A DNA stretch of 57,675 nucleotides from Persephonella hydrogeniphila (GTDB lineage Bacteria; Aquificota; Aquificia; Aquificales; Hydrogenothermaceae), in the NCBI RefSeq assembly GCF_900215515.1, contig NZ_OBEI01000012.1, positions 1 to 57,675 on the forward strand, in the 5' to 3' direction. Positions 40,102 to 48,573 of this stretch are shown here, piece after piece. Numbering within the stretch: position 1 is the first letter of the stretch; each line of letters begins with the position of its first letter. Below the pieces are notes generated by a model. It saw nothing but the letters and a program-made list of their open reading frames with translations. It did no database searches and was not told the DNA's origin. The position numbers and the translations under genes were made by a program.

Positions 40102-40990
40102 TATTTTCTGACAGTTCATTTATATACAGGACAAGGTTATCTCTTATTATTTCTACTGTTTCCTTGTCTATCTCTTTTAATTTTGAAACAATAATAACTA
40201 TTCCGTATACATCTGTTTTATCTTCCACAGTTATTGCTACAACATGAGGAGCATTAAGTTTTTTGTTTACTTCGTGATTTTTGAAAAATATTACAGGTTT
40301 ATCTATGTAATTTAGTATACTTTTATCACAGTTGATTTTTTCTGTAGAATAGCATCTATTATTTTTTATGTCAAAAAACATTATCCCATCGGTTCCTAAT
40401 GTCTCATTTATATCATATATCCATATCTTTAACGGGAATTTTTTTTCTCTCATCTGTTTCAATGAGCTGTACACTTTTAGAATTTTGCTCTGCTGATTTA
40501 TCATCTCCTGATAGGATATATTCTTTATATATAGATTTTCCATCTCATTCTTAAGTTCCCTGAAGTAATTTTCTCTGTCTGAGAAAGTCCTGTAGAGTCC
40601 CAGAATACCGGTGGTACCGGCAAATATGATTGGTATAAAACTAAGTTCTGTAAAGTTTGATATGTATAAGGATGTAAAAACCGGAATTAAAGATAGTGTG
40701 GAAAAATATACAATTTCCTTTGTGTCTTTAACGAATTCGGCAAAAATAGGAATTATCAAAAGAGAGAGATATGTGTATCCAGTAAGATATATAGATATTG
40801 ATATAAAAAATATGTCAAAGATAAAAAAGAGGCGTTTAGAGGAGGGGTTTTTAGGAATTAAAAAATAAGCAAATATATAAACTCCTGATAGAACAGAAAG
40901 AGCTGTGCTATATTCAATATCTCCCGTGTAAACAGAAAGGATTACAGAGATAGCAATGAATATCCTTAAAATACTACTGTAAATACCCAT
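40082..40990 (-). CDS. Six-helix membrane protein with a GAF-like cytoplasmic domain, unknown
   Basis: I do not recognise this 302-residue protein by family. Six hydrophobic segments (about 5-22, 30-46, 55-70, 73-88, 93-110, 116-133) are followed by a charged, coiled-coil-like linker (137-183). A soluble alpha/beta domain (186-293) resembles a GAF-type sensor in length and pattern. No kinase, GGDEF, HD or phosphatase motif follows, so it is not a complete signalling enzyme. Its start overlaps the stop of the upstream gene as TAATG, and its end runs 20 bases into the cytochrome gene on the opposite strand. The GAF comparison is inference. Confidence 0.7.
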   Translation of the reverse strand: MGIYSSILRIFIAISVILSVYTGDIEYSTALSVLSGVYIFAYFLIPKNPSSKRLFFIFDIFFISISIYLTGYTYLSLLIIPIFAEFVKDTKEIVYFSTLSLIPVFTSLYISNFTELSFIPIIFAGTTGILGLYRTFSDRENYFRELKNEMENLYIKNISYQEMINQQSKILKVYSSLKQMREKKFPLKIWIYDINETLGTDGIMFFDIKNNRCYSTEKINCDKSILNYIDKPVIFFKNHEVNKKLNAPHVVAITVEDKTDVYGIVIIVSKLKEIDKETVEIIRDNLVLYINELSENTNKDMD

Positions 40991-41994
40991 TAACTGTCCT
41001 TGTATAACTTGTTTATTATAAAAAACAGGTCGTTTACAAAGTTTAATATTAATTTCTCATTTAAAAACTCTTTTTTCAAGTTGTACAGACTTTCATTAGG
41101 CTGGGAGGCGAACCATATAACAGGAAGATTAATTCTGTCTATATTTGAGTAGTCCTCTAATTTTTCCTCATTATAAGTTTTACCTGCTTTTTCTAATATT
41201 TTTTTTATCCTGATATAATGGAAACTATCAAGGAGATTTCTTCTGTTTTTTATTATGAGCTTTTCATTTCCTATACCACAGTTTTCTATGTTTATTATAG
41301 ACAGTATCTTATCTTTATCTATTTTGTTTATATGGTTATAAAGACCTTCGTAATCTGAAAATAGCATGTCAGATATTATTATCCTCGTTCTGTATCCTTT
41401 AGGATATTTAATGCTAATTAGTTTTTCTAACAGGTAGATAAGAGTACTGAGAGAACCGTAAAAACTCAAACTGTTTATATCCTGAAATCGGGAATCAACA
41501 GGAAGATTTATATAAATAAAGTACGTTCCTACACCTATATCTAAAAAAATATTTCTGTATTCCTTTTTTATTTTTTTGGTGGAAAGTTTTATATAAAGTT
41601 CTTCTTGTTTAATAAATGAAGGGATATAAAATACAGGAAAGTTTTCTATAAAAATCGGTTTTCTTATCTCCGTGTTTGTGATAACAGCAGCTGGATTTGA
41701 GATTTTTAAGTAGTGGAGAAATGATAGATTCTCTATATTCTCTATATATACAATCTTATCTGAAAGATTTTGGAGGGCTATATGTGGAAAATTCCCCTTT
41801 ATCTCTATTACAGGTGCTTTTATCTCTTTTTTTCCATGATATCCAAAGGATACAGGTTTGAGTTTGATTTTTTTTCCATCCAGATAAGTTAAAGCTTTTT
41901 TAATGACAGAATACTCTGTCTGAAAACTCTCTTCTTGTATCTGTGGTATATCTTTTATTTTGTTTGATATAACCCGTTTAATATATTCCCTCAC
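40990..41994 (-). CDS. Degenerate M28-like aminopeptidase homologue
   Basis: This 334-residue protein has the outline of an M28 aminopeptidase: an N-terminal part, a PA-like insertion (about 75-130), then an alpha/beta domain. Segments such as INLPVDSRFQDINS, SDMLFSDYEGLY and IINIENCGIG occupy the places of the HxDS...NDN, EExGLxGS and NLDM blocks. The His, the second Asp, the Glu pair and the late His that hold the two zinc ions are missing, so hydrolysis is unlikely. The start is GTG, overlapping the ilvE stop as GTGA, and the stop overlaps the next start. The family link is moderate and is based on pattern, not on a search. Confidence 0.6.
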   Translation of the reverse strand: MREYIKRVISNKIKDIPQIQEESFQTEYSVIKKALTYLDGKKIKLKPVSFGYHGKKEIKAPVIEIKGNFPHIALQNLSDKIVYIENIENLSFLHYLKISNPAAVITNTEIRKPIFIENFPVFYIPSFIKQEELYIKLSTKKIKKEYRNIFLDIGVGTYFIYINLPVDSRFQDINSLSFYGSLSTLIYLLEKLISIKYPKGYRTRIIISDMLFSDYEGLYNHINKIDKDKILSIINIENCGIGNEKLIIKNRRNLLDSFHYIRIKKILEKAGKTYNEEKLEDYSNIDRINLPVIWFASQPNESLYNLKKEFLNEKLILNFVNDLFFIINKLYKDS

Positions 41995-42899
41995 TCAATA
42001 GGCACCACCCAATCACTGTATTTTTCTATTTTCCCCCTTACAGCATCAAAATAAACAGACTGTATCTCTTTTGTAATTTTTCCCGGCTTTCCATCTCCTA
42101 TTTTTCTGTGGTCTATCTCAACAACAGGAGAAACCTGTGCCCCTGTTCCACAGAAGAACACTTCATCGGCAACATAAAGCTCTGTTCTCGCTATATGCCT
42201 TTCCTCTACTTCGTATCCTAAATCTTTTGCTATTGTTATTATTGCATTCCTTGTAATTCCTTCAAGTATATCGTCTGATACAGGAGGGGTGATTAATTTT
42301 CCATCTCTTACGATAAATATGTTTTCTGCTGAACCTTCTGAAACATAACCATTTTTATTCAAAACTATAGCTTCATCGGCGCCTGCCAGTATAGCTTCTG
42401 TTTTGGAGAATGCACTGTTTACATATGCTCCGGCAACTTTTAATCTTGGAGGTATCATATTGTCGTTAAGTCTTGTCCATGAAGAGACTATGGCTTTTAT
42501 ACCGTTGTTTATATCTATATAATCTCCAAGAGGGTATGTATATATAGTTATCTTTGCGCTGTATCCTACGAGTTTTGGCCTGATTTTCAGGTCTGAAAAG
42601 TATACAAGGGGTCTTATGTAGATATCTGATTTTATATTGTTTATTAATATCAGTTCCTTTGTTATATCAATAAGATCATCTATACTTTCTTCTATCTCCA
42701 TATTTAAAACTTTCATATTTTTGAATAATCTCTCATAATGTTCCCTAAAAAAAAGTCCCCACATCTTATCTGATTCTTTATCATAATAAGCTCTTATTCC
42801 CTCAAAAATTGCTGTTCCATAATGTAGAGAGTTTGTTTTAACACTGATCTTTGCTTGATCTTCAGGTACTATCTTGCCTTCAAAATATATGTATTCCAT
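41991..42899 (-). CDS. ilvE: Branched-chain amino acid aminotransferase
   Basis: This 302-residue PLP enzyme of fold type IV has SLHYGTAIFEGIRAY at the N-terminus, the catalytic Lys region PRLKVAGAYVNSAFSKTEA, and EGSAENIFIV with LEGITRNAII for phosphate binding. It interconverts Leu, Ile and Val with their 2-oxo acids. D-amino-acid transaminase and ADC lyase belong to the same fold, but these motifs fit IlvE. GGAGG precedes the ATG. It heads an operon with the M28-like and membrane genes. Confidence 0.93.
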   Translation of the reverse strand: MEYIYFEGKIVPEDQAKISVKTNSLHYGTAIFEGIRAYYDKESDKMWGLFFREHYERLFKNMKVLNMEIEESIDDLIDITKELILINNIKSDIYIRPLVYFSDLKIRPKLVGYSAKITIYTYPLGDYIDINNGIKAIVSSWTRLNDNMIPPRLKVAGAYVNSAFSKTEAILAGADEAIVLNKNGYVSEGSAENIFIVRDGKLITPPVSDDILEGITRNAIITIAKDLGYEVEERHIARTELYVADEVFFCGTGAQVSPVVEIDHRKIGDGKPGKITKEIQSVYFDAVRGKIEKYSDWVVPIE

Positions 42900-42953
42900 T
42901 TAAAACCTCCGGAATATTTCAGATGCTCATTAATATTTTAACATCATGAAAGC

Positions 42954-42974
42954 AAAAAGGGGCATTAAGCCCCT
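42954..42974 (-). terminator. Terminator after cydAB
   Basis: On the reverse strand AGGGGC (42974-42969) pairs with GCCCCT (42963-42958) around a five-base loop and is followed by TTTTT. It lies about 30 bases after the cydB stop. Confidence 0.8.
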
Positions 42975-43002
42975 GAAAAGAAAAAAGGTGAATTATGGAA
43001 TA

Positions 43003-44037
43003 TCAGTGATATCCCCCTTCTGATGAAACTTTTCCTTTGAATACCCTGTACACGTAAGCTGTATAAAAAATAACTACTGGCATTATCGTGAGTGTTACCA
43101 CCAACATTACTGTAAGTGTAATATGGGAGGAAGCAGAGTTCCATATAGTGAGATTGTACTGTGGGTTTAGTGTAGATCTCATAAGAACAGGATATGAGGC
43201 TAATGCGATAGTAAGCACTGTTCCGATGGTTACTAAAGTAGAGCCATATATAACCTTTTGGTATTTTTTTGATACGAGAGTTGAAAAGTATATGGCAAGA
43301 CCTAAAAATATCAAAACAGGAGCGATCCAGAAAATAGGGTATCTGAAGTAATTAGAATAAAGCTCAGGAGCCGTAATAACTAATAGAAAATCTGTGAGAA
43401 TAAGAGATATTATGAATCCGAAAAATGCTATATAAGCTGTTTTTCTGGCAAGATTGAATACTTCTCCTTCTGTTTTCCTTAAAAGATACCCACTGCCGTG
43501 CATAAGGAACATAAATATCCCAACTATCCCCATAAGGATAGGAGAAGGTCGTAAAAGTGTCCAGAAAGAACCGTGGTAAACTCCTTCCTGATCAATAGGA
43601 ACTCCAATAACAGCGTTACCTACAGCAACACCAAAAAGTAAAGCCGGAACAAAGTTTCCTATCCAGTAAATCCAGTCCCATATCTTTCTCCATAGAGGTG
43701 ATTCTTTTTTATTTCTGTATTCAAAAGCCACAGCTCTTCCTATTAATGCCCATAAAACAAGAAAGATTGCTATATAAAATCCACTGAAAGAGGCAGCATA
43801 AACAATAGGAAAAGCTGCAAATAACATTCCTCCACCGGCTATAAGCCAGACCTCATTTCCATCCCATACAGGAGCTACTGCATTGTACAGCACCTGCCTG
43901 TTTTCATCTTTTTTTGTAAAAATTGTCAATATACCTGTTCCAAGGTCAAAACCGTCTGTTAATGCGTATCCTACAAGAAAAAATCCTGCAAGTAAAAACC
44001 ATATTCCTTCTAATGTAGTTACCATTTCTAAAGGCAT
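43003..44037 (-). CDS. cydB: Cytochrome bd oxidase subunit II
   Basis: This 344-residue membrane protein has about eight to nine spans and the CydB features WFLLAGFFLVGYALTDGFDLG near the N-terminus and NAVAPVWDGNEVWL (about 52-65). With CydA it oxidises quinol and reduces oxygen to water with high affinity. It starts three bases after the cydA stop with AGGAGG upstream. No CydX-type small gene is seen in the 28 bases before the terminator. Confidence 0.95.
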   Translation of the reverse strand: MPLEMVTTLEGIWFLLAGFFLVGYALTDGFDLGTGILTIFTKKDENRQVLYNAVAPVWDGNEVWLIAGGGMLFAAFPIVYAASFSGFYIAIFLVLWALIGRAVAFEYRNKKESPLWRKIWDWIYWIGNFVPALLFGVAVGNAVIGVPIDQEGVYHGSFWTLLRPSPILMGIVGIFMFLMHGSGYLLRKTEGEVFNLARKTAYIAFFGFIISLILTDFLLVITAPELYSNYFRYPIFWIAPVLIFLGLAIYFSTLVSKKYQKVIYGSTLVTIGTVLTIALASYPVLMRSTLNPQYNLTIWNSASSHITLTVMLVVTLTIMPVVIFYTAYVYRVFKGKVSSEGGYH

Positions 44038-44040
44038 TTT

Positions 44041-45564
44041 TTACACCTCCTTTAAAGCAGTAAGGCTTTCTACAGGCTGTGATTTTTCTGATTGTGGTCC
44101 TTTTTTAACAGCTTTTATCATTGCGTACAGGAATACGATAAAAATTCCGGTATATATAAGAGTGAAAAATATTAGAGAAAACCATACATTTCCTGTAGGA
44201 TGGAAAGAAACACCGTCTTTTGTAAGAAGAACCCCCTGAACAAGCCATGGTTGTCTTCCTACTTCTGCTGCTATCCAGCCAAATTCTGTTGCTATGTAGG
44301 GGAGGGGGATAGATAAAAGAACAGTCCATAAAAATGCTTTATTTGTGTAAATAGTTCCTTTTTTCAAAAGATATAAGCCCCATAGCGTTATAAAAGCAAA
44401 GAAAAATCCAAGGTAAACCATAATATGAAATGTGGTAAAAACAAGAGCAACAGAAGGAAGATCTTTGAAGTTTATATCGTAAGCTCTGGCATTTGCTTTT
44501 GCAAGGGCAAGCTCAGATCTTAATTTTTCTATCTCATTTTTTGGGGCGTTATTTAGTTCAAGTTGTCTTAATTTTTCTTCTAAGACAGGTATTTTTTCTT
44601 TTGCTTTTTCTGATATCTGCCTGTATTCCTGTACAAGTTCTTTAATTCCTTTAAATTCTGCTTTTGGATCATGATAAGAAAGAATGCTGAGCAGATATGG
44701 TATCTTGAGAATTACTTTTGTTTCCTGCTTTTCCTGATTAACTATTCCAAAAAGGTCGAGGGATGCTCCTTTTTCTGTCTCCCATTTTCCCTCCATCATA
44801 GCCATTTTTAATGGCTGTCCATGGGTAACCTGATATCCGTGGATATCTCCAAAAATGATCTGTAAAACAGAAACTATAGCTGTAAAAATCAAAGAAAATT
44901 TGAGACCTATTTTTGCAATTTCTGTCTCCCTATTTTTTAGAAGATAAAAGGCCATTATCCCCATTACAAAGAATCCGCCTACTATATAACCGGCATCAAC
45001 ACAGTGTAAAAATCTGAAAATCGTAGTGTGGTTTATTACAGCTTCCCAGAAGTCAGTAAGGACTGCTTTAACACCCTGAGGTGTTTCAACAATTTTATAA
45101 CCAGCTGGAGTCTGCATCCACGAATTGGCAATCAGTATCCATAGAGCAGATAATGTACTTCCCAATGCAACCATCCACGCTGCAAAGGTGTGCATTCTGT
45201 CAGATACTCTATCTTTACCAAATAAAAACAGACCAATAAAAGTTGATTCAAGGAAAAAAGCCATAAGACCTTCTATAGCAAGAGGTGCTCCAAATATATC
45301 TCCCACAAACTTGGAATAGGTAAACCAGTTAGTCCCAAACTCAAACTCCATAGTCAGTCCAGTTGCAACACCTACAGCAAAATTAATCGCAAACAGTTTC
45401 ATCAGAAACATTGCGAGTCTGTCGTACCTTTCGTCTTTGTTCCGCAGATAGATCGTTTTTAAGATAGCAATCATAAAGGCAAGGCCGAGAGTTAAAGGGA
45501 CAAATAAAAAATGATAAAAAGCTGTCATACCGAACTGGATACGGGAGAGGGTAAGTAAATCCAT
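44041..45564 (-). CDS. cydA: Cytochrome bd oxidase subunit I
   Basis: This 507-residue haem protein has RIQFGMTAFYHFLFVPLTLG with the haem b595 His, the GYQVTHGQPLKMAMMEGKWET quinol site in two parts, FHIMVYLGF with the haem b558 Met, and GRQPW. The Q-loop (about 255-385) contains a long charged, coiled-coil-like stretch. The start is the ATG at 45564: an ATG at 45576 lies directly upstream of the GGAGG site, so it cannot use it. It is transcribed away from hemN through a region with two palindromes. Confidence 0.95.
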   Translation of the reverse strand: MDLLTLSRIQFGMTAFYHFLFVPLTLGLAFMIAILKTIYLRNKDERYDRLAMFLMKLFAINFAVGVATGLTMEFEFGTNWFTYSKFVGDIFGAPLAIEGLMAFFLESTFIGLFLFGKDRVSDRMHTFAAWMVALGSTLSALWILIANSWMQTPAGYKIVETPQGVKAVLTDFWEAVINHTTIFRFLHCVDAGYIVGGFFVMGIMAFYLLKNRETEIAKIGLKFSLIFTAIVSVLQIIFGDIHGYQVTHGQPLKMAMMEGKWETEKGASLDLFGIVNQEKQETKVILKIPYLLSILSYHDPKAEFKGIKELVQEYRQISEKAKEKIPVLEEKLRQLELNNAPKNEIEKLRSELALAKANARAYDINFKDLPSVALVFTTFHIMVYLGFFFAFITLWGLYLLKKGTIYTNKAFLWTVLLSIPLPYIATEFGWIAAEVGRQPWLVQGVLLTKDGVSFHPTGNVWFSLIFFTLIYTGIFIVFLYAMIKAVKKGPQSEKSQPVESLTALKEV

Positions 45565-45578
45565 CTCAACCTCCATTA

Positions 45579-45594
45579 GTTAGTTAATACTAAC
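45579..45594. promoter_or_regulatory. FNR-like palindrome 1, proximal to cydA
   Basis: GTTAGT-TAAT-ACTAAC is a perfect 16-base palindrome with the 5-4-5 half-site layout of FNR/CRP-family sites (FNR: TTGAT-N4-ATCAA). It lies 15 bases before the cydA ATG, in the likely 5' leader, which suits repression. Confidence 0.6.
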
Positions 45595-45615
45595 TTTCAA
45601 TTAAAGTACTTTTGA

Positions 45616-45644
45616 ATTTTAAGGTTTATGAGTAAGGTCATAAA
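45616..45644 (-). promoter_or_regulatory. Candidate cydA promoter
   Basis: On the reverse strand TTTATG (45644-45639) and TAAAAT (45621-45616) are 17 bases apart. The weak -35 would need an activator, and palindrome 2 sits directly upstream of it, centred near -46. Confidence 0.4.
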
Positions 45645-45647
45645 AAG

Positions 45648-45663
45648 GTTAGTTTTTACTAAC
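45648..45663. promoter_or_regulatory. FNR-like palindrome 2, between cydA and hemN
   Basis: GTTAGT-TTTT-ACTAAC repeats both half-sites of palindrome 1 exactly, 69 bases away. It is next to the candidate cydA -35 box and about 95 bases from a TATAAT (45740-45745) that may serve hemN. Confidence 0.6.
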
Positions 45664-45775
45664 TAAGATAAAACCTTTTTGATTACTCTTGAAAATTCAA
45701 GATTGTAAAATCTGGCGTTTTTTATCAAATTATATATAGTATAATTACCAAAATATTTTTTTTGAGGTAAGAAAG

Positions 45776-47161
45776 ATGTCTTTTCACCCACAGGATGTTA
45801 AGTTTGATCTTGAACTTATAATGAAATATGCAAAGCCGGCTCCCAGATATACAAGTTATCCTACGGCTCAGGAATTTACCCCTGATGTAACAGAAAAGCA
45901 GTGGCGTCAAAAGGTTATAGAGTCTAATGAAAGGAAAACCCCCCTTTCCCTGTATTTTCACATTCCTTTCTGTGAGTCTGCATGTCATTTTTGTGGTTGC
46001 AATGTGATTATCACAAGGAGAAAAGAGGTGGTTGAGCCATATCTTGAGCATATTTACAGAGAGATGGATATAATGGGCTCTCTTATTGATAAGTCCAGAA
46101 AGGTAGTTCAGCTTCACTGGGGAGGAGGTACACCTAACTATCTGGAAGATGACCAGACAGTTCAGCTTATGAAAGAGATCAAAAATAGGTTTGATTTTGA
46201 TAAAAATGCTGAGGTTTCTATAGAAATAGATCCAAGGCATGTATCAAGAGATAGAATACTACTTTTAAGGGAGATTGGATTTAATAGAGTCAGTTTTGGG
46301 ATTCAGGACTTTAATCCTAAAGTCCAGCAGGCTGTTAATAGAATACAACCAGAAGAGATGATATTTAATGTAATGTCCTGGATCAGAGAGGCTAATTTTG
46401 AGAGTGTGAATATTGATTTGATTTACGGACTTCCATACCAGACAGTAGAGACATTTTCTGAGACTGTAGATAAAGTCATAAAGCTTAATCCAGATAGAAT
46501 AGCAAACTTTAATTATGCACATGTTCCATGGATGAAGAGACTCCAGAGGATGATAGATGAATCTACACTTCCACCTCCACAAGAGAAACTTGACATTCTT
46601 AAAATGACCATAGAAAAGCTGACCAATGCAGGTTATATATTCATAGGTATGGATCATTTTGCAAAGCCAGATGATGAGCTTGCAGTAGCCCAAAGAGAGA
46701 GAACGCTTCACAGAAATTTTCAGGGTTATACAACACATGCAGAGGCTGAGTTGATAGGGTTTGGTGCAACATCTATCAGCATGCTTTATGATGCTTATGC
46801 CCAGAATCACAAAAAGCTGAAAGATTACTATGGTATGGTTGAAGAAGGGAAACTTCCAATTGAAAGGGGAGTTATTCTTAATAGAGATGATATTATTAGA
46901 AGAGATGTGATAATGAGACTTATGTCTCACTTCCAGCTATATAAAAGGGAGATTGAGGAAAAATACTCTATAGATTTTGATAGCTATTTTGCTTCTGAGA
47001 TAGAAGAGCTTAGAGAGTTAGAAAAAGACGGTCTGTTAAAGCTCTATTCAGATAGAATAGATGTTACAGCTGCTGGAAGGTTGCTAATAAGAAATATAGC
47101 TGTTACATTTGATATATATACAAAAGCCAAAAAAGAGAAAAGATTTTCTAAAGCTATTTAG
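45776..47161 (+). CDS. hemN: Oxygen-independent coproporphyrinogen III oxidase
   Basis: This 461-residue radical SAM enzyme makes protoporphyrinogen IX without oxygen. The N-terminal APRYTSYPTA, the iron-sulphur motif C66-x3-C70-x2-C73-x-C75 and HWGGGTPNYL are typical of true HemN rather than HemW. It faces cydA across a shared control region, so haem supply and a haem-rich oxidase may be regulated together. TATAAT at 45740-45745 is a likely -10 box; GAGGT precedes the ATG. Confidence 0.95.
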   Translation: MSFHPQDVKFDLELIMKYAKPAPRYTSYPTAQEFTPDVTEKQWRQKVIESNERKTPLSLYFHIPFCESACHFCGCNVIITRRKEVVEPYLEHIYREMDIMGSLIDKSRKVVQLHWGGGTPNYLEDDQTVQLMKEIKNRFDFDKNAEVSIEIDPRHVSRDRILLLREIGFNRVSFGIQDFNPKVQQAVNRIQPEEMIFNVMSWIREANFESVNIDLIYGLPYQTVETFSETVDKVIKLNPDRIANFNYAHVPWMKRLQRMIDESTLPPPQEKLDILKMTIEKLTNAGYIFIGMDHFAKPDDELAVAQRERTLHRNFQGYTTHAEAELIGFGATSISMLYDAYAQNHKKLKDYYGMVEEGKLPIERGVILNRDDIIRRDVIMRLMSHFQLYKREIEEKYSIDFDSYFASEIEELRELEKDGLLKLYSDRIDVTAAGRLLIRNIAVTFDIYTKAKKEKRFSKAI

Positions 47162-47187
47162 GGGAAATAGCTGGGAGGTAAATCTGT

Positions 47188-47760
47188 ATGTTTAAGAAGG
47201 TTTTTTTACTTTTTATCGGAATTTTCTTCCTGACAGCCTGTGTAGATACACTGGCTGGCAAAGAGATGCAAAATCAAAACACACAGAATGATACCTCTGA
47301 TTTTTTCCTCAGATCTTCAGCATTTATGAACAATACATTTATCCCTAAAAGGTATACATGTGATGGAGATGATATTTCTCCTGATTTATACTGGGGTGAT
47401 TTTCCTCCGGGAACACAGAGTTTTGTGATAATAATGGAAGATCCAGATGCTCCCTTTGGGGTTTTTGTGCACTGGATAGTTTACGATATACCTTACTATA
47501 AAACAAATCTTAGAGAAAATCTGCCGAGAACTTCTGTAGTAGACGGATTGTTTAAACAGGGATTGAACGACTTTGGAAAAATAGGATATAACGGACCATG
47601 TCCTCCAAAAGGTATGCCCCACAGATACTTTATAAGAATATACGCCCTTGATATACCTACCCTTGGTTTACCTCCCGGGGCTACAAAAGAGGATGTGAGA
47701 TATAAGATGGAAGGGCATATTCTTGGGCAGACTTATTTAATGGGAAGATATGGAAGGTGA
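47188..47760 (+). CDS. PEBP-family (YbhB/YbcL-like) lipoprotein
   Basis: This 190-residue protein has a lipoprotein signal with lipobox LTAC (C18) and a phosphatidylethanolamine-binding-protein fold: YTCDGDDISPDLYW, MEDPDAPFGVFVHWIVYDIP and GYNGPCPPKGMPHRYFIRIYAL. The pocket residues of DPDAP and GxxPPxG are kept. The bacterial family is widespread but of poorly known function. It follows hemN by 26 bases with GGGAGG upstream and may be read with it. It is convergent with the beta-barrel gene. Confidence 0.88.
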   Translation: MFKKVFLLFIGIFFLTACVDTLAGKEMQNQNTQNDTSDFFLRSSAFMNNTFIPKRYTCDGDDISPDLYWGDFPPGTQSFVIIMEDPDAPFGVFVHWIVYDIPYYKTNLRENLPRTSVVDGLFKQGLNDFGKIGYNGPCPPKGMPHRYFIRIYALDIPTLGLPPGATKEDVRYKMEGHILGQTYLMGRYGR

Positions 47761-47776
47761 GACTAATATTGAACAT

Positions 47777-48484
47777 TTAAAACATATAACCGGCTGTTAG
47801 TTTCAGAACTTCCCTTTTAGATTTTGGTTGGAATACTCCACTTTTTACATCAGATTTTCTCCATCTGTCGTAGCTGTAATCAAGTTCAAATTTCAGTCTG
47901 TTAACTATAACTCCTCCTCCGAGAGAAAAAAACAGACCACTTTTAGGCTTTAAAGTAACAGATACTATGCTGGGCTCGTTTTTTGTTTTTATATTGAACC
48001 GGTACTCTCCATATCCGTATAATTTTACATCTTTGTATTTTTTCTGCAGGCCTGCTCTTACAGGGATATAAAACTGACTCCACGTTTCAGTATATCCTAT
48101 AGCTGAGGATGTTTCTATATTCCTTTTCCAGTAATAATAGCCTGCTCCTGTTTCAAAAAATGTATATTTTATTTCTTTACCTATAGACAATCTCGTTGTA
48201 ACTCCCCAGTAGTTTGTATCTGTTTTTACAGGAGTGCCTGTCTGGGTCTGCCCGTCGTAATTAACGGAACCAATCTCAACTCCAGCATAAGGTTTTATAT
48301 AAAGAAAATCTGCATTAAATATGTGGGAAAACCCAAACTCGTGTAAAAAACCACTCTCTTTTAAAAGCTGTTTATCTTTGTCATCGTACTCTTTCCATAA
48401 AAATGATTTAAGAGAGTACTGAAAGTTTAAAGCCATTGATGAAGTTGAAAGAATAAGGATCCCCATAATAATTTTTCTATTCAT
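47777..48484 (-). CDS. Predicted outer membrane beta-barrel protein
   Basis: This 235-residue protein has a signal peptide (about 1-18, ending SSMA) and a series of alternating hydrophobic, aromatic-rich strands (for example FLYIKPYAGVEIGSVNY and FFETGAGYYYW). It ends in Phe after LKLTAGYMF, the usual outer-membrane insertion signal. About ten strands fit the length. I do not recognise the family. It is a single gene, convergent with the PEBP lipoprotein and divergent from uvrA. Confidence 0.75.
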   Translation of the reverse strand: MNRKIIMGILILSTSSMALNFQYSLKSFLWKEYDDKDKQLLKESGFLHEFGFSHIFNADFLYIKPYAGVEIGSVNYDGQTQTGTPVKTDTNYWGVTTRLSIGKEIKYTFFETGAGYYYWKRNIETSSAIGYTETWSQFYIPVRAGLQKKYKDVKLYGYGEYRFNIKTKNEPSIVSVTLKPKSGLFFSLGGGVIVNRLKFELDYSYDRWRKSDVKSGVFQPKSKREVLKLTAGYMF

Positions 48485-48573
48485 TCCATCCCCTCATTGA
48501 AAATATACAGTTATGGATAAATTTTTAAAGGTTATTGTATCATAAATACTTTCATAACATGTGGAGGCAGTTG

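Noticed and set aside
40611-40868. Forward-strand frame within the membrane protein gene
   Set aside because: It is antisense to a continuous membrane-protein reading frame, with no ribosome site or recognisable product.
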